A stretch of 14,668 nt of DNA from an uncultured Micrococcales bacterium (lineage in GTDB: Bacteria; Actinomycetota; Actinomycetes; S36-B12; GCA-2699445): the NCBI GenBank assembly GCA_903915555.1, contig CAIWTL010000020.1, positions 1 to 14,668 of the forward strand, in the 5' to 3' direction. Positions 1-8,135 of this stretch are shown here, piece after piece. Under the pieces are notes generated by a model. That model made no database searches. It was not told the origin of the DNA and saw only the letters and a program-made list of their open reading frames with translations. Position numbers and translations under genes: made by a program. Position 1 is the stretch's first letter; each line of letters begins with the position of its first letter.

Positions 1-2699
1 CCGGTCTCCACTTCGCCGGCGGGCCGCTGCGGTTTGAGTGCCTGCGTGCCCTCGCGCTCGACCTCCGCCGAGGTGGGGGTGAACGACTCCACCTGGCCGA
101 TGGCCTCGCGGGTCTCCTGGAAGACCTGCTCGAGACGCTGCTGGAAGTGCCGCAGGGCCTCCGCGGCCTCGTCGACGGTGATGTCCCCGCGGCCGATCAG
201 CTGCTCGGTGTAGTTCTTCCGCACCGACCGCTTCTGGTCGATGATCGCGTACATGAGCGGCTGGGTCAGGGAGGGGTCGTCGGCCTCGTTGTGACCGCGA
301 CGCCGGTAGCAGACGAGGTCGATCACGACGTCCTTCTGGAACCGCTGCCGGAACTCGAACGCCAGTTTCGCGACCTCGACCACGGCCTCGGGGTCGTCGC
401 CGTTGACGTGGAACACCGGGGCCTGGATCATCCGGGCGACATCGGAGGAATAGACCGACGACCTGCTGTACTGCGGCGACGTGGTGAAGCCGACCTGGTT
501 GTTCACGATGATGTGGATGGTCCCGCCTGTCCGGTAACCCTGCAGTTGGGACAGGTGCAGGGTCTCGGCGACGACCCCCTGCCCGGCGAAGGCCGCATCG
601 CCGTGCATCAGGATGGGGAGCACGTCGTGACGGCGGTCCTTCGGGAGCAGGTCCTGCTTGGCGCGGACGATCCCTTCGAGGACCGGGTCGACCGCCTCCA
701 GATGCGACGGGTTCGCCGCGAGGTAGACCTTGGTCGTGGCCCCGTCGGCGGACCGGAACTCACCCGTGGTCCCGAGGTGGTACTTGACGTCGCCGGACCC
801 TTGCACGGAGTCCATCCCGTAGTTGCCCTCGAACTCGCGGAAGATCTGGGCGTAGGACTTCCCGGCCATGTTCGCCAGCACGTTCAGGCGTCCCCGGTGG
901 GGCATGCCGATGCAGACCTCGAGGATCCCTTCGTGGGCGGCGGAGTCGAGGACGGCATCGATCATCGGGATGACCGACTCGCCGCCCTCGAGCGAGAACC
1001 GCTTCTGCCCCACATACTTCGTGTGGAGGAAAGTCTCGAAGGCTTCGGCCTCGTTGAGCTTGCGCAGGATGCGCAGCTGCTCCTCGCGCGGCACCCGCTC
1101 GTGGGGCACCTCGACACGATTCTGGATCCAGGCGCGCTGGTCGGGGTCCTGGATGTGCATGTACTCGATGCCGACCGTGCGGCAGTAGGAGTCCCGCAGT
1201 ACCCCCAGGATCTCCCGCAGCCGCATCAGCGGTAGGCCACCGAACCCCCCGGTCGCGAACTCGCGGTCCAGGTCCCACAGGGTCAGTTCGTGGCTCATCA
1301 CCTCCAGGTCGGGGTGCGAGCGCTGGTGGTACTCGAGGGGGTCGATGTCCGCCATGAGGTGCCCGCGCACCCGGAAGGCGTGGATGACCTCCTGGACGCG
1401 GGCCGTCTTGGACAGATCGGTCTCGTGTGTGGCGGAGATGTCCTGGCCCCACCGGATGGGAACGTAGGGGATCCGCAGGGAGTGGAAGACCTCGTCGTAG
1501 AAATCGTCCTCGCCCAGCAGGTACTGGTGGATGCGACGGAGGAACTCCCCTGACTGTGCACCCTGGATGATGCGGTGGTCGTAGGTGGAGGTCAGCGTCA
1601 TGGTCTTGGAGACGGCGTTGCGGGCGAGTGTCTCGGCGCTGGCGCCCTGCCACTCGGCGGGGTAGTCCATCGCGCCCACCCCGACGATGCATCCCTGCCC
1701 CGGCATGAGCCGTGGGACCGAGTGGACGGTGCCGAGGCCGCCGGGATTGGTGAGGGTGAGCGTGGTGCCGGCGAAGTCCTCCACCGTCAGTTTCCCGGTG
1801 CGTGCCTTGCGCACGATGTCCTCGTAGGTGGCCCAGAACTGGGCGAAGTCCATGGTCTCCGCGGCTTTGATGCTGGGTACCAGCAACTGCCGTGTCCCGT
1901 CGGGCTTGGCGAGATCGATCGCCAGGCCGAAGTTGACGTGGGCGGGGGTGACGATCGCGGGTTTGCCGTCGGCGGTCTCGGTGAACGACGCGTTCATCTC
2001 CGGCATGGTCTTGAGCGCCTTGACCACAGCGAAGCCGATGAGGTGGGTGAACGACACCTTGCCGCCGCGGGCGCGCTTGAGGTGGTTGTTGATGACGGTC
2101 CGGTTGTCGAAGAGCAGCTTCACCGGGACCGAGCGGACGCTGGTCGCCGTGGGGATCGACAGTGACGACTCCATATTCGTCACGACGCGGGCGGCGACAC
2201 CCCGCAGTGGCGCCGAGTCGGTCTCGGTCGCGTTCTCGGGTGGCTCCACGATCTTGGGCAGTGCCATCGTGGCCGGGGTGGGGGCCAGGATCCGATCCCC
2301 CTCGAGTGCGGTGGGAGGTGCCCTCGGGGGGTGCGCGACGGGAGTGTGGGGGTCGGGCGTCCCCGGTGTGGGGACGCTGGGTTCGGGAGTGGGTGCCGGG
2401 GCGGCCGGAACGGTCACGGACCCCGGCGGCGGCGTCGGGACGACGACCCCCGCCTCGACGACCCCCGCCTCGACAACCGGCTCGATGACGGGCTGACCGG
2501 TGGTCGTGTCGATGACTGTGGCGGTGTCGCGCAGAGCGTCGTCACGGACCTGGTTGTAGGTGCCGGGCTTGTAGTCGGTGAAGAAGTCCCACCAGGCGGG
2601 GTCCACCGATTCCCGATCCCTCAGGTATTGCTCGTACAGCTCGTCGACGAGCCATTCGTTCGGGCCGAAGGGGGTGCTCAGGGGAGTCTCGGCAGTCAC
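1..2699 (-). CDS. kgd: Kgd: 2-oxoglutarate dehydrogenase E1 / decarboxylase fused to an E2-like succinyltransferase domain (C-terminus cut by window)
   Basis: TCA-cycle enzyme: thiamine-diphosphate-dependent decarboxylation of 2-oxoglutarate coupled to acyl transfer. The GTG start at 2699 follows an AGAAAGG ribosome site at 7 nt. About 900 residues are visible; the family runs to about 1,200, so roughly the last 300 lie outside the window. Seen in order: an N-terminal segment with PFGPNEWLVDELY (residues ~10-22), typical of the actinobacterial family; a Pro/Val/Glu-rich linker (~60-135); an E2-like acyltransferase domain with the catalytic-type DHR motif at ~374-376 (His375); then the E1 part with GMPHRGRLNVL (His ~601) and the thiamine-diphosphate-region motif GDAAFAGQG (~700-708) followed by NNQVGFTT. 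There is no lipoyl domain, as usual in this fused family. In relatives a small FHA protein (GarA/OdhI) controls the enzyme; that gene is not in this window. Confidence 0.96.
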   Translation of the reverse strand, partial: MTAETPLSTPFGPNEWLVDELYEQYLRDRESVDPAWWDFFTDYKPGTYNQVRDDALRDTATVIDTTTGQPVIEPVVEAGVVEAGVVVPTPPPGSVTVPAAPAPTPEPSVPTPGTPDPHTPVAHPPRAPPTALEGDRILAPTPATMALPKIVEPPENATETDSAPLRGVAARVVTNMESSLSIPTATSVRSVPVKLLFDNRTVINNHLKRARGGKVSFTHLIGFAVVKALKTMPEMNASFTETADGKPAIVTPAHVNFGLAIDLAKPDGTRQLLVPSIKAAETMDFAQFWATYEDIVRKARTGKLTVEDFAGTTLTLTNPGGLGTVHSVPRLMPGQGCIVGVGAMDYPAEWQGASAETLARNAVSKTMTLTSTYDHRIIQGAQSGEFLRRIHQYLLGEDDFYDEVFHSLRIPYVPIRWGQDISATHETDLSKTARVQEVIHAFRVRGHLMADIDPLEYHQRSHPDLEVMSHELTLWDLDREFATGGFGGLPLMRLREILGVLRDSYCRTVGIEYMHIQDPDQRAWIQNRVEVPHERVPREEQLRILRKLNEAEAFETFLHTKYVGQKRFSLEGGESVIPMIDAVLDSAAHEGILEVCIGMPHRGRLNVLANMAGKSYAQIFREFEGNYGMDSVQGSGDVKYHLGTTGEFRSADGATTKVYLAANPSHLEAVDPVLEGIVRAKQDLLPKDRRHDVLPILMHGDAAFAGQGVVAETLHLSQLQGYRTGGTIHIIVNNQVGFTTSPQYSRSSVYSSDVARMIQAPVFHVNGDDPEAVVEVAKLAFEFRQRFQKDVVIDLVCYRRRGHNEADDPSLTQPLMYAIIDQKRSVRKNYTEQLIGRGDITVDEAAEALRHFQQRLEQVFQETREAIGQVESFTPTSAEVEREGTQALKPQRPAGEVET
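2442..2471 (-). repeat. Two tandem 15-bp units in the kgd linker
   Basis: Two identical, directly adjacent 15-bp units (2442-2456 and 2457-2471) lie in frame inside kgd and add the pentapeptide EAGVV twice to the proline/valine-rich linker before the acyltransferase domain. Being a multiple of three, the repeat changes linker length without disturbing the frame. It looks like ordinary slippage in a tolerant linker. Confidence 0.7.
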
Positions 2700-2732
2700 A
2701 CGCCGGCCTTTCTGCGATGTCGCGGTGGCTCC

Positions 2733-2738
2733 AGGGTA
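2733..2738 (-). promoter_or_regulatory. Possible -10 element for kgd
   Basis: The minus strand reads TACCCT here, matching the actinobacterial TANNNT pattern. It would give a leader of about 25-30 nt before the kgd GTG at 2699, with the ribosome site inside it. No convincing -35 is visible. kgd could also be read through from the ABC transporter genes, only 72 bp upstream. Confidence 0.3.
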
Positions 2739-2746
2739 GTCCTCGC

Positions 2747-2760
2747 CGTCCTCAGGGACG
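2747..2760 (-). terminator. Small hairpin between ABC permease and kgd
   Basis: A perfect 5-bp inverted repeat (CGTCC / GGACG) with a 4-nt loop lies between the permease stop and the candidate kgd -10. There is no run of T after it, so it is at best a weak or partial terminator separating the exporter genes from kgd. Confidence 0.25.
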
Positions 2761-2771
2761 AGCGCGGCCGG

Positions 2772-3518
2772 TCACGTGATGTCACGTCGCAATGTGGTTC
2801 CCGTCGCGACCGCGGCGAGTGCGACGGCGTAGCCCAGCAGCAGGGCCACCCCCGCGGCCGGCGACATCTGGTCGGCCCCTCCGACGACGGCCTGGGCCGC
2901 GCCCCCCGGGAGCCACGGTGCCACCGACGGCAGGAGACCGCCGATGATGCCCTCGAGGACGAGCATCCACAGGATCCCCACCACCACCGCCGCGAGCTGG
3001 TTGGTGATCAGGGTCCCGACGGCCACACCCAGCACGGCGTAGAGGGCGTAGACGACGGCGGCGCCGGATGTCGTCCCCAGAACGGCGGATACGGACACGG
3101 GGGCATGGGGGTCGGGGAGGAAGAGCACCACCATCGACACGACGGTCACTGCCGCGGCCAGCGCCAGCAGGACACCCATCGCGGCCGCGACGATGCATTT
3201 GGCGATCACCACCTTCCACCGCCGCGGCTCCGTGAGGAACGTGTCGGTGACGGTGCCGTGCCGGTACTCGCCGGTGAAGGACAGGATCCCGATGAGCAGC
3301 GCGACGACCGAGGCGCTGCCGATGGTGGAGAGAAGTCCGGTGAGCGCCTCCGGCTGCGTCAGGTCCAGGGAGTTGAGGCCCTCCTCCGCCGCGACCCCCG
3401 ACAGCAGGAGATAGGGCAGCGTCGACAGGGCCACCAGCACGACTCCGATGAGCAGCATGATCCACCACAGCCGCAGGGAGAAGGTCTTGCGCCATTCGGA
3501 GGCCACGAGGTCGATCAC
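2772..3518 (-). CDS. ABC-2 type exporter permease
   Basis: Membrane component of an ABC exporter, 248 residues. About six hydrophobic segments are visible (near residues 18-40, 65-84, 105-130, 148-168, 175-195 and 220-240). After the second segment comes TGEYRHGTVTDTFL (~82-95), typical of ABC-2 permeases of the drug/bacteriocin-resistance kind. The GTG start at 3518 overlaps the stop of the ATPase gene (GTGA), so the two are translationally coupled and very likely form one transporter. The substrate cannot be told from the sequence; export of a toxic compound or lipid is the family's usual role. Confidence 0.85.
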   Translation of the reverse strand: MIDLVASEWRKTFSLRLWWIMLLIGVVLVALSTLPYLLLSGVAAEEGLNSLDLTQPEALTGLLSTIGSASVVALLIGILSFTGEYRHGTVTDTFLTEPRRWKVVIAKCIVAAAMGVLLALAAAVTVVSMVVLFLPDPHAPVSVSAVLGTTSGAAVVYALYAVLGVAVGTLITNQLAAVVVGILWMLVLEGIIGGLLPSVAPWLPGGAAQAVVGGADQMSPAAGVALLLGYAVALAAVATGTTLRRDIT

Positions 3519-4426
3519 GGCGCCTCGCCCCGGTCTGAGGTGAGCCGCAGGAAGACGTCCTCCAGTTCGGGGGTGTCCTCGCTCAGTCCATGGATCTCGA
3601 GCTTGAGCAGCCAGGCGAGATGCCCCACCTGCGCAGCGGTCAGCCCTGACACCACGAGGTCGCTCGACGTCCCCTGCACGGTCGCTCCCACGTTGCGGGC
3701 TGCTGCCGCCAGGTGCTCCAGTGCCGGTCCACTCACCCGCGTCACACCACCGGTTCCCACCACCGTCGCCAGCGGTCCGGAGGCCACGAGTCGCCCCCGG
3801 TCGATGATCACCACGTCATCGACCGTCTGGTGCATCTCCGCCAACTGGTGGCTGGAGACCAGGACAGTGCGGCCCTCATCGGCCAGGCCGCGAAGGAAGG
3901 TCCGCAGCCACGCGATGCCTGCCGGGTCGAGCCCGTTGGCGGGCTCGTCCAGGATGAGGACCCGTGGGTCGGTGAGCAGGGCGAGGGCCAGGCACAGCCG
4001 CTGGCGCATGCCGAGGGAGAACTGCCCGGACCGGCGGTCCTTCGCGTCGGCGAGTCCCACGAAGTCGAGCGTCCGGTCCACACCGTCCGCACCGATACCG
4101 ACCGCCCGGGCGCGGATCATCAGATGCTGGCGAGCCGTCCGCGCGGGATGGAGGCCTTCGACGTCGAGGACAGCGCCGACGAGTGTCGTCGGACGGGCGA
4201 TCTCCCGATAGGGGGTCCCGCCGATGAGCGCTGTGCCCGAGGTCGGCGCCACGAGGCCGAGGAGACAACGCAGCGTCGTCGTCTTCCCCGCCCCGTTGGG
4301 GCCGAGGAAACCGGTGATGCGCCCCGGTTCCACCCGGAAGCCCAGATCGTCGACGGCGGGATCCCGTCTGCCGAACCGCTTGGTCAATCCGATGACTTCG
4401 ATGTCCGCCGGTGGCGCGTCCTGCAT
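3515..4426 (-). CDS. ABC transporter ATP-binding protein, ABC-2 exporter type
   Basis: The 303-residue ATPase partner of the permease just downstream. Visible motifs: Walker A GPNGAGKT (42-49), signature FSLGMRQR (136-143), Walker B VLILDE (156-161) and switch histidine SSHQ (His193). After the nucleotide-binding core comes an ~80-residue C-terminal extension ending in LEDVFLRLT, the usual end of BcrA/drug-exporter-type ATPases. The ATG at 4426, just before MQDAPPADIEVIGLTKRFG, is chosen because the conserved domain starts a few residues later. The frame stays open upstream to 4522, but that part is Arg-rich, not family-like, and would overlap the DUF427 gene. A G-run sits directly before the ATG, so the ribosome site is not clear-cut. 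Confidence 0.92.
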   Translation of the reverse strand: MQDAPPADIEVIGLTKRFGRRDPAVDDLGFRVEPGRITGFLGPNGAGKTTTLRCLLGLVAPTSGTALIGGTPYREIARPTTLVGAVLDVEGLHPARTARQHLMIRARAVGIGADGVDRTLDFVGLADAKDRRSGQFSLGMRQRLCLALALLTDPRVLILDEPANGLDPAGIAWLRTFLRGLADEGRTVLVSSHQLAEMHQTVDDVVIIDRGRLVASGPLATVVGTGGVTRVSGPALEHLAAAARNVGATVQGTSSDLVVSGLTAAQVGHLAWLLKLEIHGLSEDTPELEDVFLRLTSDRGEAP

Positions 4427-4484
4427 CCCCCCACTGTCGCCGTCCGGAGTGGTCCGCGTCCGGCGTTTCCCGCGGCTTGTCAGG

Positions 4485-4766
4485 TCACGGCTCGACCCGT
4501 ACACCCTTCCAGAACGCCACATGGTCGGCGATCTGCGCCGCCGCGGCCAGTGGCGCGGGGTAGTACCAGGCGGCGTCCTTGTTCACCTCACCGTCGACGG
4601 TGATCGTGTAGTAGGCGGCCGTGCCCTTCCACGGACAGATCGTCGTGGTGTCCGATTCGCTCAGATACTCCCGGTGCACGGAGTCGGGGGGGAAGTACTG
4701 ATTGCCCTCCACCTCCACCGTGTCGTCGGACTCCGCGATGACCCTGTCGTTCCAGACCGCGCGCAC
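4485..4766 (-). CDS. DUF427 domain protein
   Basis: A small 93-residue protein matching the DUF427 family, recognised from CPWKGTAAYYTI in the middle, the N-terminal pattern WNDRVIAES and the C-terminal VAFWKGVRV. DUF427 proteins are compact, presumably cytosolic single-domain proteins of unknown biochemical role. The GTG start at 4766 has a GAGGGG ribosome site 6 nt upstream. It lies 58 bp upstream of the ABC ATPase gene on the same strand, so co-transcription with the exporter is possible but not shown. Confidence 0.88.
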   Translation of the reverse strand: MRAVWNDRVIAESDDTVEVEGNQYFPPDSVHREYLSESDTTTICPWKGTAAYYTITVDGEVNKDAAWYYPAPLAAAAQIADHVAFWKGVRVEP

Positions 4767-4856
4767 GCCTGTCCCCTCTCGTCGAGACCCTCTGGTCGAG
4801 CCTCATCCTGCGCTGTGCTGCGCGCGGTCGCATCCTGGCGGGCACACTGTCAGGCG
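4767..4856. promoter_or_regulatory. Divergent promoter region between DUF427 and the FUSC-like gene
   Basis: These 90 bp separate two divergently read genes and must hold both promoters. The hexamer GTCGAG occurs twice, about 14 bp apart, near 4783-4801. I see no clear -10 on either strand and no strong palindrome, so no operator is claimed. Confidence 0.4.
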
Positions 4857-6170
4857 ATGGTCGAGATGAGCCTGCGTGAGCGCCTGACGGATGTCGCCCC
4901 CACGTCGGCGACCTGGCCGTCCGCCGTCCGACGCGGTGGCGTGATGGCGAGCGTCCTCGTCGTCGGGGTGGCCAGTGGTCACTTCGAGGCGGCGGTGGCC
5001 GCCACCACCGGGGCACTCAACATCGCCCTGCTCGACGTGGCGGTCCCACGGGCGGTGCTGGCCCGCGCCCTGGCGCTGTGTGTCGTGACCACGACTGTGG
5101 TGGGATTCGCGGCCGTGGTGGTCGGGGGCTCGTGGTGGGTGGTGCCCTTTCTCGGAGTTCTCGCGTTCCTCCAGGGTGCATGGGCCGGGGCGGGGGTGGC
5201 CGTCGCCAACGCCACGATCGCCAACATGATCACCGCGATCCTGTTCTCCGTGGTTCCGGGTGGGCTCGGGCAGGCGGGTTTCGTGGCCGGGTGGTTGGCG
5301 GTGGGCGCCGTCATCGAGTCGGTGGTCGCGCTCGTGGCCTGGCGATGGGAGCGGCAGGGGCTCGTGCGCCGGCAGATCGCGGTCTCGATCCGGGCCCGGC
5401 GGCACGGCGACACGGTCACCTCGCGGCGGTGGGCTTCGGCGGCCCGGGCCACGATGGTGTCAGCGGGGTTCGACGAGGAGGAGGTGGCAGGGTTCGGTCG
5501 CCTTCTGGACGCCGTCGAATCACCGGCCGGGTTCATGGATGCGGACATGCGTGCCGCCGAGCGGCGGCTGCGGCACCTCCCGGGACCGTCGGACGGGCCG
5601 CTCGTCGGGGCTGTTCCCGCGCCGGGTCGCGGGTCGGGGGCGGCGTCCGTCATCCGGCCCCGGATGTCCGAGAGGTGGCGCTACGTCCGCTCCCTGATGG
5701 AACCGGGAACCACATCGTTCGACGCCGGGCTGCGGATGGCGGTGCTGGTCACCGTGGGAGCGATCGTGGTCGAGGTCGCCGATGTCCCGCAGGGCCACTG
5801 GGTGCTGCTGGTCTTCGCGCTCGCTGTCCGTCCGGACTACTCCGGGACGGTCGTCTCCCTCATGGCGAGAGTCATCGGCGTGATCGGGGGAGTGGTGGCG
5901 ACGTGGGCGTTCGTGACCGCGACGGACGCGTCCGTCGTCGCCCAACTGGTCGTCGTGGTTCCGGCGGCTGTCCTGACCTGCCGGTGGCTCATGGGCAACG
6001 CGATCCTGTTCTTCTTCTGGTTGACGGTGTTCGTGTCGATCCTTGTGGACGTGGCCGTCCCGGGCGCCGGCCTCGGGCCGCAGCGCATCGTTGCAACGAT
6101 CATCGGCGTGGCGATCGCCCTGGTCGTGTCAGCATTGTGGCCCGGCTGGCGGCGCGCGACGCGCGAGTGA
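4857..6170 (+). CDS. FUSC-like integral membrane protein (putative aromatic-acid/small-molecule exporter family)
   Basis: A 437-residue membrane protein with two hydrophobic halves separated by a soluble region. The N-terminal half (~25-165) has about four to five membrane segments; the middle (~165-285) is charged and Arg-rich; the C-terminal half (~290-430) has about five segments. The stretch HWVLLVFALAVRPDYSG followed by RVIGVIGG (~314-345), and a second QRIVATIIG (~409-417), are the pattern of the FUSC/aromatic acid exporter superfamily. The substrate is unknown. The ATG at 4857 is used; an in-frame ATG at 4866 is an alternative, and neither has a strong ribosome site. The gene stands alone and its last 71 bp overlap the 3' end of the chelatase gene on the other strand. 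Confidence 0.82.
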   Translation: MVEMSLRERLTDVAPTSATWPSAVRRGGVMASVLVVGVASGHFEAAVAATTGALNIALLDVAVPRAVLARALALCVVTTTVVGFAAVVVGGSWWVVPFLGVLAFLQGAWAGAGVAVANATIANMITAILFSVVPGGLGQAGFVAGWLAVGAVIESVVALVAWRWERQGLVRRQIAVSIRARRHGDTVTSRRWASAARATMVSAGFDEEEVAGFGRLLDAVESPAGFMDADMRAAERRLRHLPGPSDGPLVGAVPAPGRGSGAASVIRPRMSERWRYVRSLMEPGTTSFDAGLRMAVLVTVGAIVVEVADVPQGHWVLLVFALAVRPDYSGTVVSLMARVIGVIGGVVATWAFVTATDASVVAQLVVVVPAAVLTCRWLMGNAILFFFWLTVFVSILVDVAVPGAGLGPQRIVATIIGVAIALVVSALWPGWRRATRE

Positions 6171-6882
6171 CCGGTCGCGCCGAGGGCCGACCGAGTGCGA
6201 CCGCCAGCGTCTCGGCGAAAGCAGTCGTGTCCCCCACCACGTCGGTCGTGCGGGCGTCGCGGGAAGCCGCCGCGGCGCGGATGCGGTCGCCGAAGAACCC
6301 GTCAGCGGCCAGGAACGGCACCACGACCGATCCCGGCCGCGCATGATCGGTGATGGCCGATACCGACAGTGCGATGCTCACCCGCCCGATCCCGTACGGC
6401 TCGCGCAATGCATCGGCGAGTGCGGCGAACCGCGGGCCGATCTCCGGGCGGGTGCTGCCTGCGCTCGCGATGACCACGTCGTCGCATCCCGGTCCCGCCA
6501 GTCCCGCCACAACCCCTGCGAAGTCGGCGGGGTGCGGGGGTGCTCCCAGTGTCACCCGCCTGCCGTCGTGGGCGAGAAGCACGGGGATGTCGTTGCGCCA
6601 GTGGTAGCCGGCGGTGAACAGCAGGGGGACCACCGTCGTATGCCCTGGCGCCATCCCCGGCCCACCGTCGGGGCTGGCGAGCGCCTCGACGGCCGACGGA
6701 GTGTCGTGTTCGAGGAAGGAGGCTGTGACGTCGTATCCCACGAGTCGCTGCAGCCTCTCTGCGAGGCGGCCGATCCCGGCGCCGTGGCGCGGATCGGGAC
6801 TCCCGTGCGCGATCAGGACGACGCGCTCGTCGTAGCTGGCGGGCGCGCCGGTCGTGGGGATGTCGGGGTGGGTGAGTGTCAT
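6100..6882 (-). CDS. CbiX/SirB-type sirohydrochlorin chelatase
   Basis: Expected to insert Fe2+ into sirohydrochlorin, the last step of siroheme synthesis. The 260-residue size fits the two-half (CbiX-long/SirB) form. LIAHGSPDPRHG (~23-34, His26) and AGYHWRNDIP (~91-100, His94) carry the two metal-handling histidines of the family. The ATG at 6882 overlaps the stop of the upstream methyltransferase gene (ATGA). The protein ends in a basic tail of about 30 residues (Arg/Ala/Ser) past the expected chelatase fold; part of that tail is encoded opposite the end of the FUSC-like gene. Cobalt chelation for cobalamin is the family alternative, but the sulfite reductase neighbour favours iron and siroheme. 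It occupies the position of che1 downstream of cysH in M. tuberculosis (from memory). Confidence 0.88.
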   Translation of the reverse strand: MTLTHPDIPTTGAPASYDERVVLIAHGSPDPRHGAGIGRLAERLQRLVGYDVTASFLEHDTPSAVEALASPDGGPGMAPGHTTVVPLLFTAGYHWRNDIPVLLAHDGRRVTLGAPPHPADFAGVVAGLAGPGCDDVVIASAGSTRPEIGPRFAALADALREPYGIGRVSIALSVSAITDHARPGSVVVPFLAADGFFGDRIRAAAASRDARTTDVVGDTTAFAETLAVALGRPSARPVTRASRAASRATMLTRPGRSPRR

Positions 6883-8135
6883 GGCTGCCAGCCGTGACCG
6901 GCGTCGACGGAGGCTCTGGCCAGGTCGCCGAGATCGGTGCGCAGTCCCGCCACCTCGCCGATGACGATGACGGCGGGGGAGGCTGCGCCCGCCTGTGCGG
7001 CCCGTCCGGCGATCGTTGCCAGGGTTCCGGTCACGGTGGTCTGCTCCGGCGTCCAGCCGCCGCTCACCACTGCCGCCGGCAGGTCCGCGGGTCGGCCGTG
7101 CTCGATGAGGGCAGCAGCGGTGTCCGCCAGGTGCCGGACACCCATGAGGAGGACGAGTGTGGTGTCCGAGGGTGTGCAGGCCGCCCGGCGGACCACCTCG
7201 TCGCTGCCGTCGTGCGCCGAGAGCATCAGGAAGGACGTCGAGACTCCGCGGTGGGTGACCGGGATCCCAGCTGCCGCGGGAACCGAGACCGCGGACGTGA
7301 CCCCCGGAACGACCTCGACCGGGACCCCGGCCGCCAGGCAGGCCAGCGCCTCCTCGCCACCTCGACCCAGGACGAATGGGTCGCCCCCCTTGAGTCGGAC
7401 TACGACCAGGCCGTCCCGGGCGCGGTCCACGAGCAGATCGTTGATGTCCTCCTGCGGCAGGGCATGTCGCCCCGGGGCCTTGCCCACGTCGACGATCTCG
7501 ACGCCATCGGGCAGCCCTGCCAGGACCGCGGTGGGTGCGAGCCGGTCGGTCACCACCACGTCGGCCAGTGACAACAGTCGGCGGGCGCGGACCGTCAGGA
7601 GATCCGGATCCCCGGGCCCACCCCCCACGAGGTATACGTGTCCGCGGCGTCCGGCTCTGCGCTGGCGCCGTACCGGGAGGAGCCCCTCCGCGGCCAAGTC
7701 GGTCACCGCGTCCCGCAGTATCTGGGCTCGCCGAGGGTCCCGGCCGGCGTTGACTGCGAACTGCACGCCGTCGACGGTGTGGGCGGTGGCCGCGCTCCAT
7801 GCGGGGGAGCGCTGCGCGTCGCCAGCCCGGACACTCCAGATGTGGTTGCGATCCGCGGCGGCCACGACGGCGTCGTCGACGGCAGCGTCGCCCGTGCAGG
7901 CGTGGACGAGCCAGGCGCCGTCGACGTCGGAGTCACGGAATTCGCGCAACCGGACCTCGATGTCGCCGGCCTGGCTGCGCTCCTGTAGGCCTTCGGTGAG
8001 CCATGGGCTCACCACGGTGACCACGGCCCCGCCGTGGCGCAGCGCGGTGGTCCGGCGTTCGGCCACCGGGCCGCCTCCCACGACGACGACACCTCGGCCG
8101 GTCAGATCCAGGAAGAGGGGGTAATCGGCGTTCAC
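6879..8135 (-). CDS. cobA: Bifunctional siroheme synthase: precorrin-2 dehydrogenase + uroporphyrinogen-III C-methyltransferase
   Basis: Makes precorrin-2 and sirohydrochlorin from uroporphyrinogen III. The N-terminal part (~1-155) has the NAD-binding GRGVVVVGGGPVAERR (glycines ~20-22), as in CysG N-domains. The C-terminal part (~165-418) is a SAM-dependent methyltransferase with VYLVGGGPGDPDLLTVRA (~167-184), GGDPFVLGRGGEE (~250-262) and VVPGVTSAVSVPAAAGIPVTHRG (starting ~276). The usual CysG middle dimerisation/ferrochelatase region is short, and a separate chelatase follows. The GTG at 8135 forms a GTGA overlap with the cysH stop and is preferred; an in-frame ATG at 8150 would add five residues and overlap cysH by 19 bp. 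Neither has a strong ribosome site, consistent with coupling to cysH. Could equally be named cysG. Confidence 0.92.
   Translation of the reverse strand: MNADYPLFLDLTGRGVVVVGGGPVAERRTTALRHGGAVVTVVSPWLTEGLQERSQAGDIEVRLREFRDSDVDGAWLVHACTGDAAVDDAVVAAADRNHIWSVRAGDAQRSPAWSAATAHTVDGVQFAVNAGRDPRRAQILRDAVTDLAAEGLLPVRRQRRAGRRGHVYLVGGGPGDPDLLTVRARRLLSLADVVVTDRLAPTAVLAGLPDGVEIVDVGKAPGRHALPQEDINDLLVDRARDGLVVVRLKGGDPFVLGRGGEEALACLAAGVPVEVVPGVTSAVSVPAAAGIPVTHRGVSTSFLMLSAHDGSDEVVRRAACTPSDTTLVLLMGVRHLADTAAALIEHGRPADLPAAVVSGGWTPEQTTVTGTLATIAGRAAQAGAASPAVIVIGEVAGLRTDLGDLARASVDAGHGWQP

Noticed and set aside
2770..2786. Palindromic GTCACGTGATGTCACG at the end of the permease gene as a regulator site (GlxR/CRP-like)
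   Set aside because: The TGTGA/TCACA-type spacing of 6 is not met (only 2 bases lie between half-sites), and it is inside the coding end of the permease.
2331..4211. A 626-codon open frame on the plus strand opposite the ABC exporter and kgd start
   Set aside because: Its product is low-complexity Arg/Gly/His/Asp sequence typical of antisense frames in high-GC DNA; the minus strand carries clear ABC motifs over the same bases.
4224..4856. Extension of the FUSC-like protein to a start near 4224
   Set aside because: The extra part lies antisense to the ABC ATPase and DUF427 genes and lacks membrane segments or family similarity.
6152..6164. GCGCG-CGA-CGCGC hairpin as a bidirectional terminator between the convergent genes
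   Set aside because: A 5-bp stem of pure GC alternation with a 3-nt loop is expected by chance in this base composition, lies inside both coding regions and has no T-run.
5078..6346. A long plus-strand frame overlapping the FUSC-like gene
   Set aside because: A shifted frame giving Arg/Gly-rich sequence; the FUSC-like frame has proper membrane segments.
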